Below, piece after piece: positions 1-15,400 of a stretch of 64,000 nucleotides of DNA. The DNA is taken from NCBI GenBank assembly GCA_021234535.1, contig CM037838.1, positions 17,429,009-17,493,008 of the forward strand, read 5' to 3'. Position 1 is the stretch's first letter; each line of letters starts with the position of its first letter. The DNA comes from Stichopus chloronotus. Taxonomy: Eukaryota; Echinodermata; Holothuroidea; Aspidochirotida; Stichopodidae. Both the position numbers and the translations under genes were made by a program. The notes below the pieces were generated by a model. The model was not told the DNA's origin, made no database searches, and saw only the letters and a list, made by a program, of their open reading frames with translations.

Positions 1-291
1 ATTTTCAACCTGAAATATGTTATTGTTTCCATTCAGCTTTGGTTCTTAGATTGGAAGGATAATTTGATTTTAAAGTCAAACGCTCACAATACTTCAATGT
101 TCCACCCCCTCCACCTCCATCAGTGGGGTATGCCTAGAATGTCTCAGATTTGTGTGAGAATGAAGACCTAACACTGTAGACACACATTTGATCACTTTGA
201 CACTAAAAGGTATGAACGTGTCATTCTGATAACTTCACAGGGAACTTGGTTCTAAATTTCGTTCTTCTTTATAAACCAATTGATCGCTCAG
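1..291. other. Intron (5' end outside window)
   Basis: This stretch ends in an AG acceptor just before exon 1. I see no ATG followed by a signal peptide and no EGF-like exon, so I read it as intron of the EGF/SEA gene. Confidence 0.6.
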
Positions 292-441
292 ATTTTGACG
301 AATGCACAGCGTGGGCAAACAGAACAGAAGAAGAAGGAGGACCGGCCTGCAACCATATCTGTACCAATACAGAAGGGAGCTTTACCTGCTCCTGCTTCAG
401 TGAAGGGTACGAACTTGGGGCTGACCAGAGGACATGTATAG
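292..441 (+). CDS. EGF/SEA gene exon 1: cbEGF 1
   Basis: Phase 1-1 exon of 150 bp between AG and GTAAAC. It encodes one six-cysteine EGF module starting DFDEC, with the hydroxylation motif [12 protein letters not shown]. The loop between Cys1 and Cys2 is long (about 14 residues). First exon visible in the window, not the first exon of the gene. Confidence 0.88.
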   Translation: MLTNAQRGQTEQKKKEDRPATISVPIQKGALPAPASVKGTNLGLTRGHV

Positions 442-3400
442 GTAAACACATAATAGTTGCGTTCTCCGCAGTATGGATATCTCCCTAGATTTCATAACAG
501 ATTAAGCGAAGACATTTTGACTATATAGGTCTATTTTGTTTTACTATACACAATATTGTTATGCTTTTTCAATATCTTTTCATACGAAATTAAAGATAAA
601 AAAAATGAGAAAACGAATCTCCTAGGAAGTCGATGGTACTCTTAGTGAGTCGATACATAAGTACCGTATTGACTGATGTAAATGACGTAGCATTTGTACC
701 CATTAATTCCCTGCCCATGCTAGTCAGTCAGATCTTTAGGGGGACAAAAAAAGTAGGTTGGGGAAGGGGGGACACGGGCACATTTGATACAACTTTTATA
801 ATTTTTCACCCCCTCCCATAGTATAGTGGTTGATTTTTTTCTTATGGGCTCCTGGTCCCCTACCCTTGACCCTTGATCTATAATCCAGTTAGTACTGTTG
901 TTGTTTGTTTTTCCCTCTCTTGTAGATATCGACGAGTGCGAAACGGGAGTACACGGGTGCAGCACGAATGCCAACTGTGATAATACCGAAGGGTCTTACA
1001 TTTGTACTTGCAAAACAGGTTACCGTGGTGACGGTGAAACATGCGACGGTGAACACTGAATTTTGTTACACCTTTAAAGAGTTATCATTTTTGTAACAGT
1101 AAATATATATCATGATATATTGTCACACATGTCAACCAATCTTACGATAGACAGTGTCATTTCTAGACCACTTTTGTTGTTTGATAACACGTGTGGACGC
1201 ATGGAATTGGACGAGAAGGACGAAGTGGGGGAGAAATAGTGGGGGGGGGGGACTGTTTAGTGGGGACTATTGTAAATGATTACTGATACTACTCTGAGAT
1301 TGTTCATGGGTATATCGACGAAAAGAATCGTTAGATAATCCTCTAGATTAACTTTTCACTTATTCAGCTGAGCACGTGTTACTCACGTGATCATTAACCC
1401 ATAACCTCATGTTACTGTTTCGTTTCAGATATTAATGAGTGTGAAGAGAACGTAGATGAATGTGATCCAAACGCCGACTGTACGAATATTGCAGGGTCTT
1501 ACCAATGTGAATGCATACCCGGTTACGAAGGAGATGGAAACAGCTGCCAAAGTAATTAAGTGCCATTTCTTTATCTATATTCTCTTGATTTAAAAGCATT
1601 AGGAGAAACAATAATTAGCTAATTATACAGACATTTTGGTGAAAGTCTCCCCTAAAATAAAAACAAAAAATTCCTGGTATGGATATTTACCTGTCTCCAT
1701 ACTAACTACGCAAATCTTACCGCCCCTGCCATCATGAATGGCAACTTTTAAACAGTCGAAATCCTCCCTTATCCATAATGTGGAATAGCGTCTTCTTCCC
1801 AAACGGCCCAGTTAACCTGAATATAATATTTGGAGGTAAATATAACATTTTGGGTATAAATACAACAAAAGGTAACTATATATGCAGGAATATGTAATTT
1901 TTCTTTTTTTTTAAGGGGGGGGGGTGGGAAGCTGTAACTTATCGTGATTTTATTTTATGCAAATATTGTATCAAATACCCAGATCAACCCATCGTCACAA
2001 AAAAAAAACTTCGTTGGACAAATTTGAACAATACATGTTGATGCCTTGGAGGCCATATTATCCTTCGTGATGTGGTTTTTCAGAGCAACCCTCTTATTTT
2101 GCTTTTGATCCTCATTCTAAACTACTATGTGGGGTAACAACTTGCAATTATCCTATGTGCAATTGGTTAAATTTGTCACATTAGGCTCTTTTATCGACCC
2201 AAGCTTTTTCTTTTATTCTTTATGAACCATTACCAGTATCACGTTAAATCATATTCCTTTTCCAAAATTTCAGACATTGATGAATGCAGCGAACAGTTAG
2301 ATGACTGCGGAGACCACGCTACCTGTACGGATGCCATCGGCAGTTACTATTGCAGCTGTGATGTCGGGTTCGAGGGGGACGGCCGGGAGTGCACAGATAT
2401 CAATGAATGTGACGATGAGGCATTCAATGCCTGCCATTACAGAGCAAATTGTAGCAACACAGAAGGGAGCTACATTTGCATGTGCGAGGAAGGTTTCACC
2501 CAAGATGGACAATTCTCTTGCAAAGGTAGATGTAGCCTCTTTAACAGTAGCCCCACGAATGTCCGATCATTGCTGCAAATGTCAAAGAGAAAATTTCAAA
2601 CCTTGAAAATCAAAAGAAGCGATTCCGATGATAGAGTTCTGTTTTTTTTTTTTTTTATGTTTCCGATATTTCCGATTTGTCTTCGTCGTTATTGTTACTA
2701 TTTCCCTTTTTGTCATATTTATTCAGATATAGATGAATGTCTTCTTGGTCAAAACGATTGTGATGATCACGCAGACCTGCATTAATGTCCCTGGATCTTT
2801 CGAGTGTCGATGTGATTTCGGATTTTCAGGAGATGGTAGAACATGTAACGGTATGAGAAATTTTCACTTTGAATTTTCGTCTTCTTTGACAGGAAGGAGC
2901 CCCTGGAAGGGGGACAGTAGTCCACTTTCTTATTCTATTCCTAGCCCTATCTTCAACTAACTACATTTTCTCACATAATGAAGAAGGAATTTCCTTTAGC
3001 ACCCAAAAACGGACCACTTTCATTTCCTTCGTTTTTCTTTAAAGACTATCAGCGTGACACGTTGTCAAAAATGTCAAAACTTCCTCACTTTTTAAATGAT
3101 CACTGCGAGCCAGTTAAGCGATAGAGCTATTGTTTAAATCAATTTCCTCGTTTGGCCTCCTCCTCTGCAACAAACAGAATATGCCAGGATTATGTTTTTT
3201 TTTTTTTTTTTTCGTATACTCTACTTCCGATTTGGATGGCGGGGAGGGATGGAAAACAACATGAAAATTCTACTCTCTATTGCATAAAGTCAGTCATGTG
3301 TACCTGTCTTAGCTAGCTCGTACGGACCAATAAGATAAAAAGTACTTCATCTGCTTTTTTTCCTGGTCACGCTTGGCCGTAAATCATGTAAATAAAGTCT

Positions 3401-6400
3401 GAGCCATTATTACATAGCTTTTCAATACCTTTAATTCTCCGTTTCCTCTACCTTGTCGTCATCATCATTATTATTACATTTTTGGGGGTCAGATATCAAC
3501 GAATGTGCACTAACTACGCCGCCCTGTTCAACAAATGCAACGTGTACAAACTCTATTGGGTCATATATTTGTACCTGTGACGAAGGTTACGTTGGCGATG
3601 GAATATCGTGTACAGGTATGTGTAAATAAAGGATGAATAGTTAGTACCAGAGGAGGCTCTTTGCTATTACAAAATCCCAGGTGACTATACACATACACAT
3701 GATTATCCTATAACAGGAACTACTGATCAGAAGACTGCACATATTGCCACACTGAAGTCTGTGATAGGAGAGATACTACTTTAGCGGTTCACGTGGAGTG
3801 AACCGGAAAGGTTTTGGCCGAAGAAACCTCCCCGATCATCGGAAATGACATTTCCGGGTCCATGTTTCTGTTTAATTACCACTCACCTACCCCTAAGTAT
3901 AATAAAGCTTCAATAAGTTTTGAAGTGAGTTTACCTTTTTGTGTCACTGAGAAAATATGTCTCTTCCCATGCCTCCGTTCTTTTGGTGCCAATGAACCTA
4001 CATGAGAATGTGATCAACAAACTGTTATTTGATCCAAACTGAGTAAAAGAGTCGAAAAGCGCGATCAGCCCCCTCTTTACTTCTTCTACAGATGAAAACG
4101 AATGTGAGACAAACAAGCACGACTGCAACGAAACGTTTTCTTACTGTGTCAATACCGAGGGATCCTTCCAGTGTGATTGCAGCAGAGGTTATAGGCCTAA
4201 CTCTGCAGGTGACGGGAACAGTTGCGTTGGTGAGTGTTTTTATTTTCACTGGGATTGAGACTTTTCGATTTCATATCTCTTGAATTACATCATATGTCAT
4301 CAAAAGCAAAAACGCTTGGCATCGAACATTTGCACAGCAGCAGTTTAGCATAGCATATCACATTTGAATTACAATTTGTTAGTAGATTTGCAGTCATTCA
4401 AACCCTCTTGTTATTTCGATGTTGTTTTGAGTTAAACACAAAAATGCTTCGGGTGTCTTGTTCTTGGTTGACCTAAATTAACAAAAGAGGTTAAATGTGA
4501 TGCCCTGACCTTTTCGGTTGATATCCTTTCCAGTGCATATATTTACGCCCTCCCCTAGCCCTTCGCCTTCTACCACCCAATGTTTTGAATATGACATTGG
4601 TTTCCTTTTATAAAGTGAATATTTTTCTATTGACGTCAACTGCAATATGCATATTCATTACAACTACGTCACTTCCACAGATATCGATGAATGTGATGAG
4701 AAATCCGACAACTGTGACCAGATCTGTACCAACACTATCGTGGGTTTTCAATGTTACTGTGAACAAGGCTACCAGCCGATAATTTTAAATCCAAACCTCT
4801 GTAAAGGTATAATAACTTTGATGAATATTCATGATATTTAACATCATCAGTTGTGACCCCAAACAACGTTTGGTGAATACGAGGGGTTGTAGTATCAATG
4901 CAGAATATTATACAAGCGTAACTCAAATTGACTATATATGTGCTTATATACTGATTGCCTGTTAGAGGGTTTTATCTCAGTATGTGACGGTTTTCTGTTG
5001 CATGTATGCAAGAGCACGATAAGATACATCTGTGTGTTTATTAAGGGTCTCATTGAGTTAATATCGATAAGTTTGTGAGGTTTTTGAAGGGTAGAAATGC
5101 ATGACAATCCTTCTAATTTGCATAATTAGTCAAGTTTAATTACACCCAATAGCCACGAAAACAGTCAAACTTTATTTTTTTACCTTGACTTACATGACTT
5201 TTACATGACTTGTAATGTCTGTGTGTATATGAATTAGTAATAATTACGTGAAAAACGTCTGGTAATGAATTTTCAGAATTCAAAATGAATCGCTAATATC
5301 TCACTCATTTATGCTCCTCAGTCTGTGTGTGACACATGGGGATTCTCATAGTCTGACCATTTGTGATGAGCATGTGAATCAAACTTGACAGATTTTGAAC
5401 AATTTTGCGAGTTCTATGAAACAACTCAATGAGCCTCTTTGAATTCAGAAATTAAAGGCACTACCAATCTGATCATAATAGATTGACAGGATGCTGCAGC
5501 TTAGGTGTGTTTGATCCTTTCTTACAGGTTAGTAGGCTATACAATGATCTCCGTTACCTTAACATTCGTCAAAGACAGGCTAACTTATAGTCAGAGTTTA
5601 AAATGTTGATGAAGATGACGAGTTGTCTTTTAATACGTTATTTATGGTGGTCGATATGTAGTCGATACCTGATGGAAACCGGAAAAGTCATTATACATAT
5701 AATACCAAGGCAGACACCAAATGGTTACATTAGCTTTGTTGTTTAAAGTTTGACCAATTAAAGCGTTTCTTCTAATCAAGAGTTTTACAAATCAGTCCTC
5801 GAATCAATCGTAGAGTTTTACGTCGACGTCTTGTTAACGGAAGACTACAAACCGTCTCTATAACTTTTGCACTAGACTGAATGTTTGCGACGGATTTATA
5901 TGCTAATTACATCTGGAGGACTTTTCACTGCCCTAACAAAAATACTGTGGTAGATTTCGCTTTTACCAACAGTGAAAGACAGTTACGATGAGTTTGTTCT
6001 TTTATTTTACAGATATCGACGAGTGTGCCTCAGACCTCCACAAGTGTGACCAGTTCTGTAGCAATACCGACATGAGTCCTGAGAATCCTTTGGGATACAA
6101 TTGCAGCTGTTTCGAAGGATTCAATTTAACAGACTCGTTCTACTGCATACGTAAGCTCGGCTAGTTTATAAAGATGACAATAACATTAAAATACCTCGAT
6201 CATATTTCCTTTTAATGTGTCTCATAATCAATTAAAATGCGTCTTTAGACTAGTTTAGCCTTTTTTTTTAAGACCATCGCGTTATCATGTAGATGATAGT
6301 ACAATATCGTTTCTGTCTTCCTTTGTTTGTTTTCACCGGAGAAAGACAAACAATTAAAGCTTTTGTAAGCACATTTGAAGTTCATATATGTTCTAATCAC

Positions 6401-9400
6401 AATGTATAATAATGGAAATGATGAGCTGGAAAGTTAATCTCAGTTAAAAACAAATGTTTAATTTTGACTTAAGATTTTTACTTTACTTCTCTTTATTCAT
6501 AGTCCAAATGGTATACGGGTTATCGATTGTGCGTTGTTAGTTAACCAATTAAGGACTTGAGACGATTTTCGTTGTAAGTTTAACTTTCATTGACGTATTA
6601 GGAAAAAGTCTAAGTGTCCCACTGCAGTTACTGGTCATTGACTAAGATAATCTTCTCGCCCGACAAAGAACCATCTTGTCATCAGAGGTAGCTGATGTAG
6701 GCTGATGAGTAAACAGCACTAAAGCATTTTTTGTTTTGGAATAACTCCACAGCTGCGGTGCCCTGCGGTGATTACAACTGTACGAACGGGCTATGCTACT
6801 TGGACGATAGTGGGAACCCACAGTGCACATGTTTCCGTGGCTATGAACCAGACGAAAACAGCAACAGCACATGCAAAGGTATAACTGACTCTCTCGCCCT
6901 ATCAGTTCGTAGCTCACTTCCTGTGTATTTGCTTACTGCATGAGTAAATTCGTAGGAAAACTGGTAAAGGGTTTGATGATCCCAAAGTGCTGCCTTAAAA
7001 TTTGGATGTGAGATCCAAAAATATAACTTCGTGCTTCGAAACAATGTCAGTAATGTCACCCCACCCGTCCAACAAATCTTTAGTTAGTTTCTCCTTTTGC
7101 TTTCATAGATTATTTCAATACATCCGACTCATTAAGCATTAGAACGATTTTAAATTTGCAGATATAGATGAGTGCGCCAGTATGGATACTCACCAATGTA
7201 GATACAAGGAAACCAACTCCCCAGCCTTGTGCAAGAACACAAACGCTACTTACTCATGTTCTTGTAAGAGTGGGTTCATTCTGAACCCCGCAGACAATCG
7301 GACATGTGAAGGTAATGAATATTGTTTTACCTTTTTTATGAATGCAAGAACGTCATCATAGTAAATATTTAATGCGTAAAACTTGGTGACCATGCAATGA
7401 ATATTCATCCGCCATTATTTCCCTCTACCTTCTTTTCTTTTAGCATATTTATCTTTCTCCTTTTAGGTTTTCTGTTTTAGAAGGATTTTTTGGACGAGTA
7501 GATGATAAAGACTTTATTATTCGCCCCTGTCAAGCGTTTTCTGCCCAAACGTGCTTCCCGGAAGCTAACAGAAAAATAAAAATGTAGATATAAATCAAGG
7601 GACGAACTGCTTAATACTCTAAAAGTAGTATTTTGCAGTATTTAGCCTTGCATTTAACCTTGCATTGTTCTAACTTTGATGGTAAACTTGACGGAACTTT
7701 CATTAGTTGCATTAGAGAGTTCAATCGTAGGTTTAAGAGGAGATGAGTGCACAACATAGGTAAAGGTGGATTAATGAGACATAATAATTTATCTTAATAT
7801 CTCATCTCTCTTTATTATATCTCTTTATGTTTTACATTGAAGTTTTTATTAAGATGTAACATTTCTGAACGACTGCAATCTCTTTTCATCTAGATGAAAA
7901 TGAATGCACTGAGTCGACCAGTAAATGTGACCTGACATCGACAACTTGCTTCAACCTGGTCGGCAGCTATGAGTGTAACTGCCTTCCTGGGTTTGATAGT
8001 CCAGATGGCAAAAAGTGTATCGGTAAGTTAATTATTAACAGATAGGAGATGGGGATAACATGTGTGCACCCACTCGCTTGGCAACTAACAGAAAGTTTAA
8101 AATGGTTAAAAGCACAAAGGTGAAAGAAACAAAGCAACTGGAAGACAGGCAGTTTGATGTAGGAGGTCAAGTAGGTACAGTACCCTCATTGACCTATCAA
8201 GTGTAACGTTATAGATTCCCCCAATATGGCCTTCCTGGATACGACACATGCCTGCATTATCATGTTTCTTCGACCTTCGAATGTGGGAGACGTGAGGTAA
8301 TGGAGACAGAGTCAGATCAAATAATTATCCACTTCAGTTCCATTCAGAAAAGTGAGTAACATCTTTGACAAACTTTTTGAAAACTTACTAATTTAAGTTG
8401 ATCTGACCACCGGTGGTAGTATCTGTCATATTCATAAATGTATATACGTAGTGGCATGAAACCTTACATAAAGTATATATGACTTTGTCAGTGGCGTAAC
8501 TCCTATCAGCTGGGACCATGTTGCACTGGGGACCCGCAGACCAATAGATGGTAATGCTACACTGACGAACAGAAACAGGGTCACTGTACCTCTTTGTAAA
8601 TGGAAATGAGTGTGGAAATGAGGATTGGAGTCATTGACGCAGGACATTCACAAAGGGACTGCAGTAACTACTGTGAATTTTTAATTCCTTGCCTCACAGT
8701 AATTACTGTTTCATGATCGGAATCAGAAAATCTGACAACATAAGTTTCTGTATCCCACAAAATAAAAGAGAGCTCTCTTTGATGGAGGTAACGTAATAAA
8801 ATAAGGCCTGGTTGCTTTTCTTCTTTTTTTGGGGGGGGGGGGGGGTTGATAAAGTTTGAGTTCATACATTTTTTAAATTTCTAGTCTCGTGTCCCGATAT
8901 TTCCTATAAAAATCGGGTGCCATCGGATGTACATCATTTTTCAGTTGTGTTAGTACCATGTTACTTGTAAGATATTCCCAGAACAAATGTACTCTTGATA
9001 TTAGGTAGCGTGAGAAACCCCTGTATTTGTCACATAGAAAACAATGTGTGAATGGCCATTCAAATGTAAAATATATCAAGAACATCTGTACTGGTCTAGC
9101 AAAAAAATCACTATTTTGACCTAGATCTCCTGATATCGAACCCTTTGAGCCCATACTTTGTTTACGCTAAGTAGCTGCTGTATTCTGTTTGTTAATTCTG
9201 TATTGTCTTAGCTCTTTCGTGTAATATTCAAAGTCGTCCCACTCTCTGTTATACCCTGTTCGGTTTTTCTAACTTTCATCAAGTTGCCTTAACTTTGTAT
9301 TCTAGTTTGATAGAATACGTTCTACGAAAAGTACCTCCTATCACCGTTCAAATTACCCTCAGTGATGTTGTAATAAAGTCTGCTTTCCGTCATTCTGACT

Positions 9401-12400
9401 TCTGTTTTTTTTTTTCCATTTTGTTTTTTATTTAATTTCTTCTTTGACTAATTTGCTTTGGTAGATATCGATGAATGTAATCAGCTTAACGATTGTCATG
9501 AATATGCAGACTGCGATAATACCGTGGGTAGCTACGAGTGTGAATGTAAAGAAGGATTCACTGGCAACGGATTAGTTTGCACGGGTAAGTATGATGACTC
9601 ATCGTAACTGTGACTGAGTGTTTGAACAATCACTATTCTCATTCAAAGAAAGAAAAAGCGATCATTCTTTAGAATGTTGCTAATTTGATGGTTTACGAAT
9701 TACGTGTTGTCAATGAGGGTCTTCTTTTCGAATTTTGAAAGGTTTTCATATGGTTTATCATTATGACCAAAACTGAAAAAAATTATCATAACGAAAAATA
9801 CCAAGGGTTTCTGTACCACACACAATCTAGGGCAGAGATAGGCCAACTTTTTTAAATCAGAGGTCACATTTTATATTTAAACTTCTTAATGGACTCAAAT
9901 GCGTCCTCTATTGCCCGTCTCTTTAAACTGTCTTTTACTGTGCAAACATCCTTGCCCGTAACGAGTAAGACAACAGAAATGTATGAATGTAGTAGTATAT
10001 GTACGCAGACATGTCATAGTCAATGCAAATGTGAATCATGCAAAGCAAAAAAAAAAAAAAAAGACCAACTACAACAACAATAATTGTGAAAAATCGGTTA
10101 AATATAGTGAGTGCATATACAGTGAGTGCAGAGCTTTTTATTCTCTCTTTATGTTTTCTTCCTTTTCTTAAGTTATCTTATTTAATTATTTACTTTTATT
10201 TACTCTTTTCTATGGTTATTTCTACTGAAAAGGGGTTTGGGGATATCATGACTCCGTGGGTTAAAATGACATTCAAACATAGGCTATGTGATAACGAGTT
10301 TTTAATTGTTTTGCTTTCGCTTTCATCATTGATTTAACTGTAACTACTTCATATTTTGCAATCTAACCTTCCAGATATCAACGAATGTGCTGCTAATGAC
10401 TCCATCTGTGTCACGAACTCGGTCTGTAGCAACACAATAGGATTGTACCACTGCAACTGTAATGAGGGATACGAAGGAAATGGGAGAACGGAATGTACAG
10501 GTGACGGACAAGATATGATTAAATAAACTGCAAATCCCCCCCCCCCCCTTCCTCTGCACACCACAAAGCAACCCCCCAAACTTTCGCTCCCCCTAACCAA
10601 AACGAAACATACCCACCCTCAAAGTTGAGTTTATTATAATGTGTGTCAGCTTGAGCACATTGTGTGCAATGAATATTCTGGTTCATTGTGATAAATACCC
10701 AGTATGGCCTCAGACGTTGTAGATTTTGTGAAACCCATTGGTCTGATTTTGTTGATAATCTTGCTCTAGTTTAGATAGAAGTGGAACGGTAAAGAAGTGC
10801 GCATTACGAACTTCAGTAAAGCGTTCTCTTTGTTGTTCCTCACACGTTTCTCTATAATGCTAAGTTTTGTGGTTGCTGCCGAGGATTTTTAGAATCACTC
10901 TCCTTTTATCAAAGAAATTGCCTGCAAATGTCTTGTTAGACCATTTGCATGGGATCCCTATTGCATTATCTATATCAATTCCATTGCAAAGTACAACGTA
11001 GTGCTTGCACGTTATTTCTTAGTAATCGCTGCTGCCGCACCAGCAGCCGGTTGAAAGCATGTTGAAGGATCTGAATTGGGACAAGCTTGACTTAGGCAAG
11101 TCAAAAGTCCAACTAATAACTCTCTTCAAAGAAAATCATGGTTTGTTTTACCCACCGATATTTCTTACCTGCTAACTGAAAGTGAGAACATACATACCAA
11201 ATCCGTCCATGCTCTAAACTATATTATCTCCTGACCGAACAAGGGCTGTAATATTTACTTCCTCCATCCACGCCACCCAACCCCCCCCCCCCCCCCCAAT
11301 AGTCCTCGAAATTGTATTGCGTTGGACCTTAAAGCCCTAGTGAACTCTCCTTCAAACAAATGATGCCGAATAAAATGGAAGGTCCACAAAGATCTTTGGA
11401 CGTTTTCCGTTGAATGCGATCAAAATGATTACATCATGACAATAGTTGTAGCGTTCAACAACATTTATTTTCGTTCCCTCACAGATGTTGATGAATGCCA
11501 AAATGGACATGACTGCTCTGAAAACGCTAACTGTACGAATACAGAAGGATCTTACAACTGCGCATGCCTCGATGGTTACGATGGCGACGGGCGACTATGT
11601 TACGGTGAGAGATCATTCTTCCACGAGTCCATCGGGCCAATGGAAAGACGAAAGAAAAAAAAAACAAAATAAAGAAAATATAACCAACACTTTCAACATT
11701 TGACGAAAGGATGACAGATAAATTAGGGAGCAGAGTATCACACGGGAGTATATTCGTTTTTACCATTTATTTCATAATATTTGGTAGTCATCAAGAGAGA
11801 TTTTAAGGTCAAGTCACCCATGTCAGTGACGTATCATTTACTATTACAGTTCTAACGTTCCTTTGAGTGACATAATTCATCATCATGATCATCATCAAAA
11901 CAGAAATTGCACCAGTGATGAGGAACCTTTATCACCGAATCATAAACAGTTTATCACACCTAGAAAGTTACATAAAATTACACATAACGTCATGAAAAGA
12001 CAGTGTCTTTTTATCCTTCTTTAATCAATGCTCGTTCCTTTTATTTTCCCCCAGATATCGATGAGTGTTTAATACCCACAACATGTAGTGGTAATGCTAT
12101 ATGTACGAATCTGAACGGCACATTCTCTTGTGAATGCGATGTTGGTTTTACAGGAGACGGATTCGTCTGTACCGGTGAGTTCCAGGTTACTGATATTCGG
12201 AATTAGGCGGTTAAACATTTAGAAATCCACCACTTTTTGTATCTTCTCCATAGTGTCGAGCGGTGTTAGACAAATCTGAGGACGATCCAACGATTCTTCC
12301 TTCCTCAGTTAGTACAAACCAATCAAATGTCTAGAAATAGGCTACGTAATCATCCGTTTGTCTTTTTAATTGCTTGCATGTTGCTTCCACATTTGTTTTC

Positions 12401-15400
12401 AATTTTGTAATTTATGTTCCTTTTTTAATGTTTTTATGTATTTTTCACTAGTAGATTGATAGTTTGACATGTCACTATATTTAAAAGACAAAAAAATTAA
12501 TTGCTGACGTCACTGTATGACATTTGTCTATTGCAAGCTCAATTCGTTTAGTTTGTTTATATTTTAGTCTTTGCTAATTAGGCTTTTTCATTAAACAAAA
12601 ATGAACAATGTCTTACAATAATTATTTATTTCATCAATTGTACATTCCACATGTCGTCAATAGCACAATTTTCTTGTACAATCCCTTTAAAAGCTTATTG
12701 TTCAACATAACATTATTCACAAACGTTAAAGGAGAAGGAAACCCTGAGAGTATATTTATCAAAGTGAAGCAGAAGTGTTTGACAAACATCTTCCCAAAGT
12801 TTCATTCAGAAATATTGTTTCCTATCCAAGTTACACACTTTTGAAATTCAGAGAAGGGTGCTTCCATTTTTGCCTAAGTTGAATGTAAAACAACTTGAGT
12901 AAGTCGAATAATGATGTCACATAACCACAGATAGCAAAAATTTTAATGCATTTCTTTATATTCTTTACCTATTATTTCTATCAATCCGAAACACACTTGT
13001 ACAAATTTTGTGTTGAATTACTGAGGTGTATCATGTAATAATCAAATCATTAATACTATGACTTGAATCTATGCATGACTGTTAAAATTTATTGACAATG
13101 AAATATAAAGAAAAACAAAAGCTTTTCAATCACATGTGGTCTGGTGATGTCATCACAATCTCAAAATGGCAGCTTCCTCATAATTTTTATATGAGCATTC
13201 AAATTGCAATATCTTGGGAATTAAGCAACGTATCTAACTGAAATTTGGTAATGGTGTTCACCATATGTTAGTCTCTCATTTAACATTGTCCAAAGTCCTG
13301 ACTTGCCTTCTCCTTTAAGGTTTTCATCTAAGTATCCATACTCGCATAGGGCAAGAGAACATTTTGAATCGCTAATAGACCATATTTTTTAATTATATAT
13401 CAAAGGAGACAATATCAAGGCAGAAAGAAATGAGACAAAAAAACTAAAAGAAAAAGATTTCAGAGACGAGACTCGTTGTCGTTCGATGAATTGTATATGA
13501 GTGTAACTTTGACCTTTTTTTTTTTTATTTCGTATGTAGATATCGACGAATGCGCCTCTCCGGACACGTGTCCGGAACAAAGTGTATGTGAAAATATAGA
13601 AGGATCCTACAAGTGCACATGCGTAGAAGGATACCGTAGCAACGGAACGGATTGGTGTGCAGATATCGACGAATGCGCGGGAAATTTTGATACTTGCAGT
13701 TCCGACGCAAGCTGCACTAACACGATCGGAAATTATACCTGCGCGTGTAACGATGGATACACAGGAGATGGCTTCGAATGTATTGGTAAATAACACTTCA
13801 AGTGATTCTTACAGTTAGTGATCACTTATGGGTCCTTTTTTCATCAAGATATGTTCTCAGTTCTGAAATATGGTTACCATGTCGACCTATGCGATAATCG
13901 ATTAGAAAAAAAAAATATGTATATGTACGTAATTACTCAAAAAGAAATGTGTTTATACGTTTGATTTAACACCAACATGGCATACAAAGAAAATAGCTGT
14001 AACCACTATTAAATCATTCAGTCTTAATAATGAACATCGTCAGTAGCTTCATCTTTACAAAACATGATACAGCAAATGGGTGACAGAAGTTATATTATTT
14101 GAATTTTGAATGTTGTTTTAATTACTGATTCACTATCTGAGAGAAACTTATTTCGTGAAAAAAAAAGGCTACCCTCCTGCCTTATTTTTAAATAACCTGT
14201 GATTCTGGATCCATAAATAATGACTTTAAAATGCACTTTAATCTGAACTGATTTTAAACACAATATTTTGTTATCAAGAATAGATACGGCACTCGAAATC
14301 GACTGTATGAACATTCAATAGTCTACTCTTCTCTTTCGCAGATGTAAATGAATGTGACGGGGAAAACGATTGTCATGTGTTTGCAGATTGTAGAAACACC
14401 AATGGAAGTTTTACTTGTAACTGCCAAGACGGCTATCAAACAGTACCTGGAGCGAGTACAGGCAGAAATTGTGAAAGTTAGTATTTTGAGGTATTTAAAA
14501 TTGATTACATGAATGAATATTTCATTCGTTATTAGTCCTTAAATTATCAATTTATTTATTTATATATTAATAGTTAACAGAATAAATGTCATGGATCATT
14601 CGTTGTTTTATTTTTTTAATTTGAGATTTTGATTTGTGTTAGACTTGTCAGGCCTTATTAACCTATTGTGTTTGCATTCTTTGCATTCTAAATAGATATA
14701 GATGAATGTGGCTTGGGAATTGACAAGTGTGACAGAGTGTCACAGAATTGCATTGATACCGTTGGATCCTACGATTGCACGTGTGAGGAAGGTTTTACGG
14801 AGGATAATGCTGGAAACTGTGAAGGTAATTACGCAGGTGTCATTCTAAGCCACAAAGAAGAAGTAATTAACTCATCTATATATGTATTTATATCTCTCTA
14901 ATTTGTCTCGTAGGACAATTTGATCATTGATACATAACATTGTAATGTGAAAAACTTTCAACAGTCCTTCTCACATTTTAAATCTGGTTTTATTTCTTTT
15001 TGATGAGCATACGTAACCATTTCAAAATCAAGACGAAAAGTAGCAGGTAATGTGTTATTTACTTCTACAGGCAATTGCAGTACATGTTCTCTTATTCTTA
15101 ACACGAACCAGCTCTGAAAAAAAAACAACATTAAGAACGTAATGATGTACAGCAAACTTATGAATTATAGACACAATAAAAAAAGCCGTCAAACACGTTT
15201 TAAAAAATACTCGCCATTCCAGAATGTCAAAATTAATTATTAGAATCGTCTCGCGTTTGTCATGTCATAACATGAGGTTAAAAAATGTTAAAAGCAAGCA
15301 ACCGATATCTGTTACTGATGATCTGTTACTCCTAATTCAATTATTAAGGCTTGTAATGTATGACATCAATAATTTTCTTACTTGATTAGTTTTATTTTAT

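Noticed and set aside
2222..2785. Single 187-residue ORF spanning two EGF exons
   Set aside because: It reads through an intron; splice sites at 2525/2526 and 2726/2727 and the phase logic show two separate exons.
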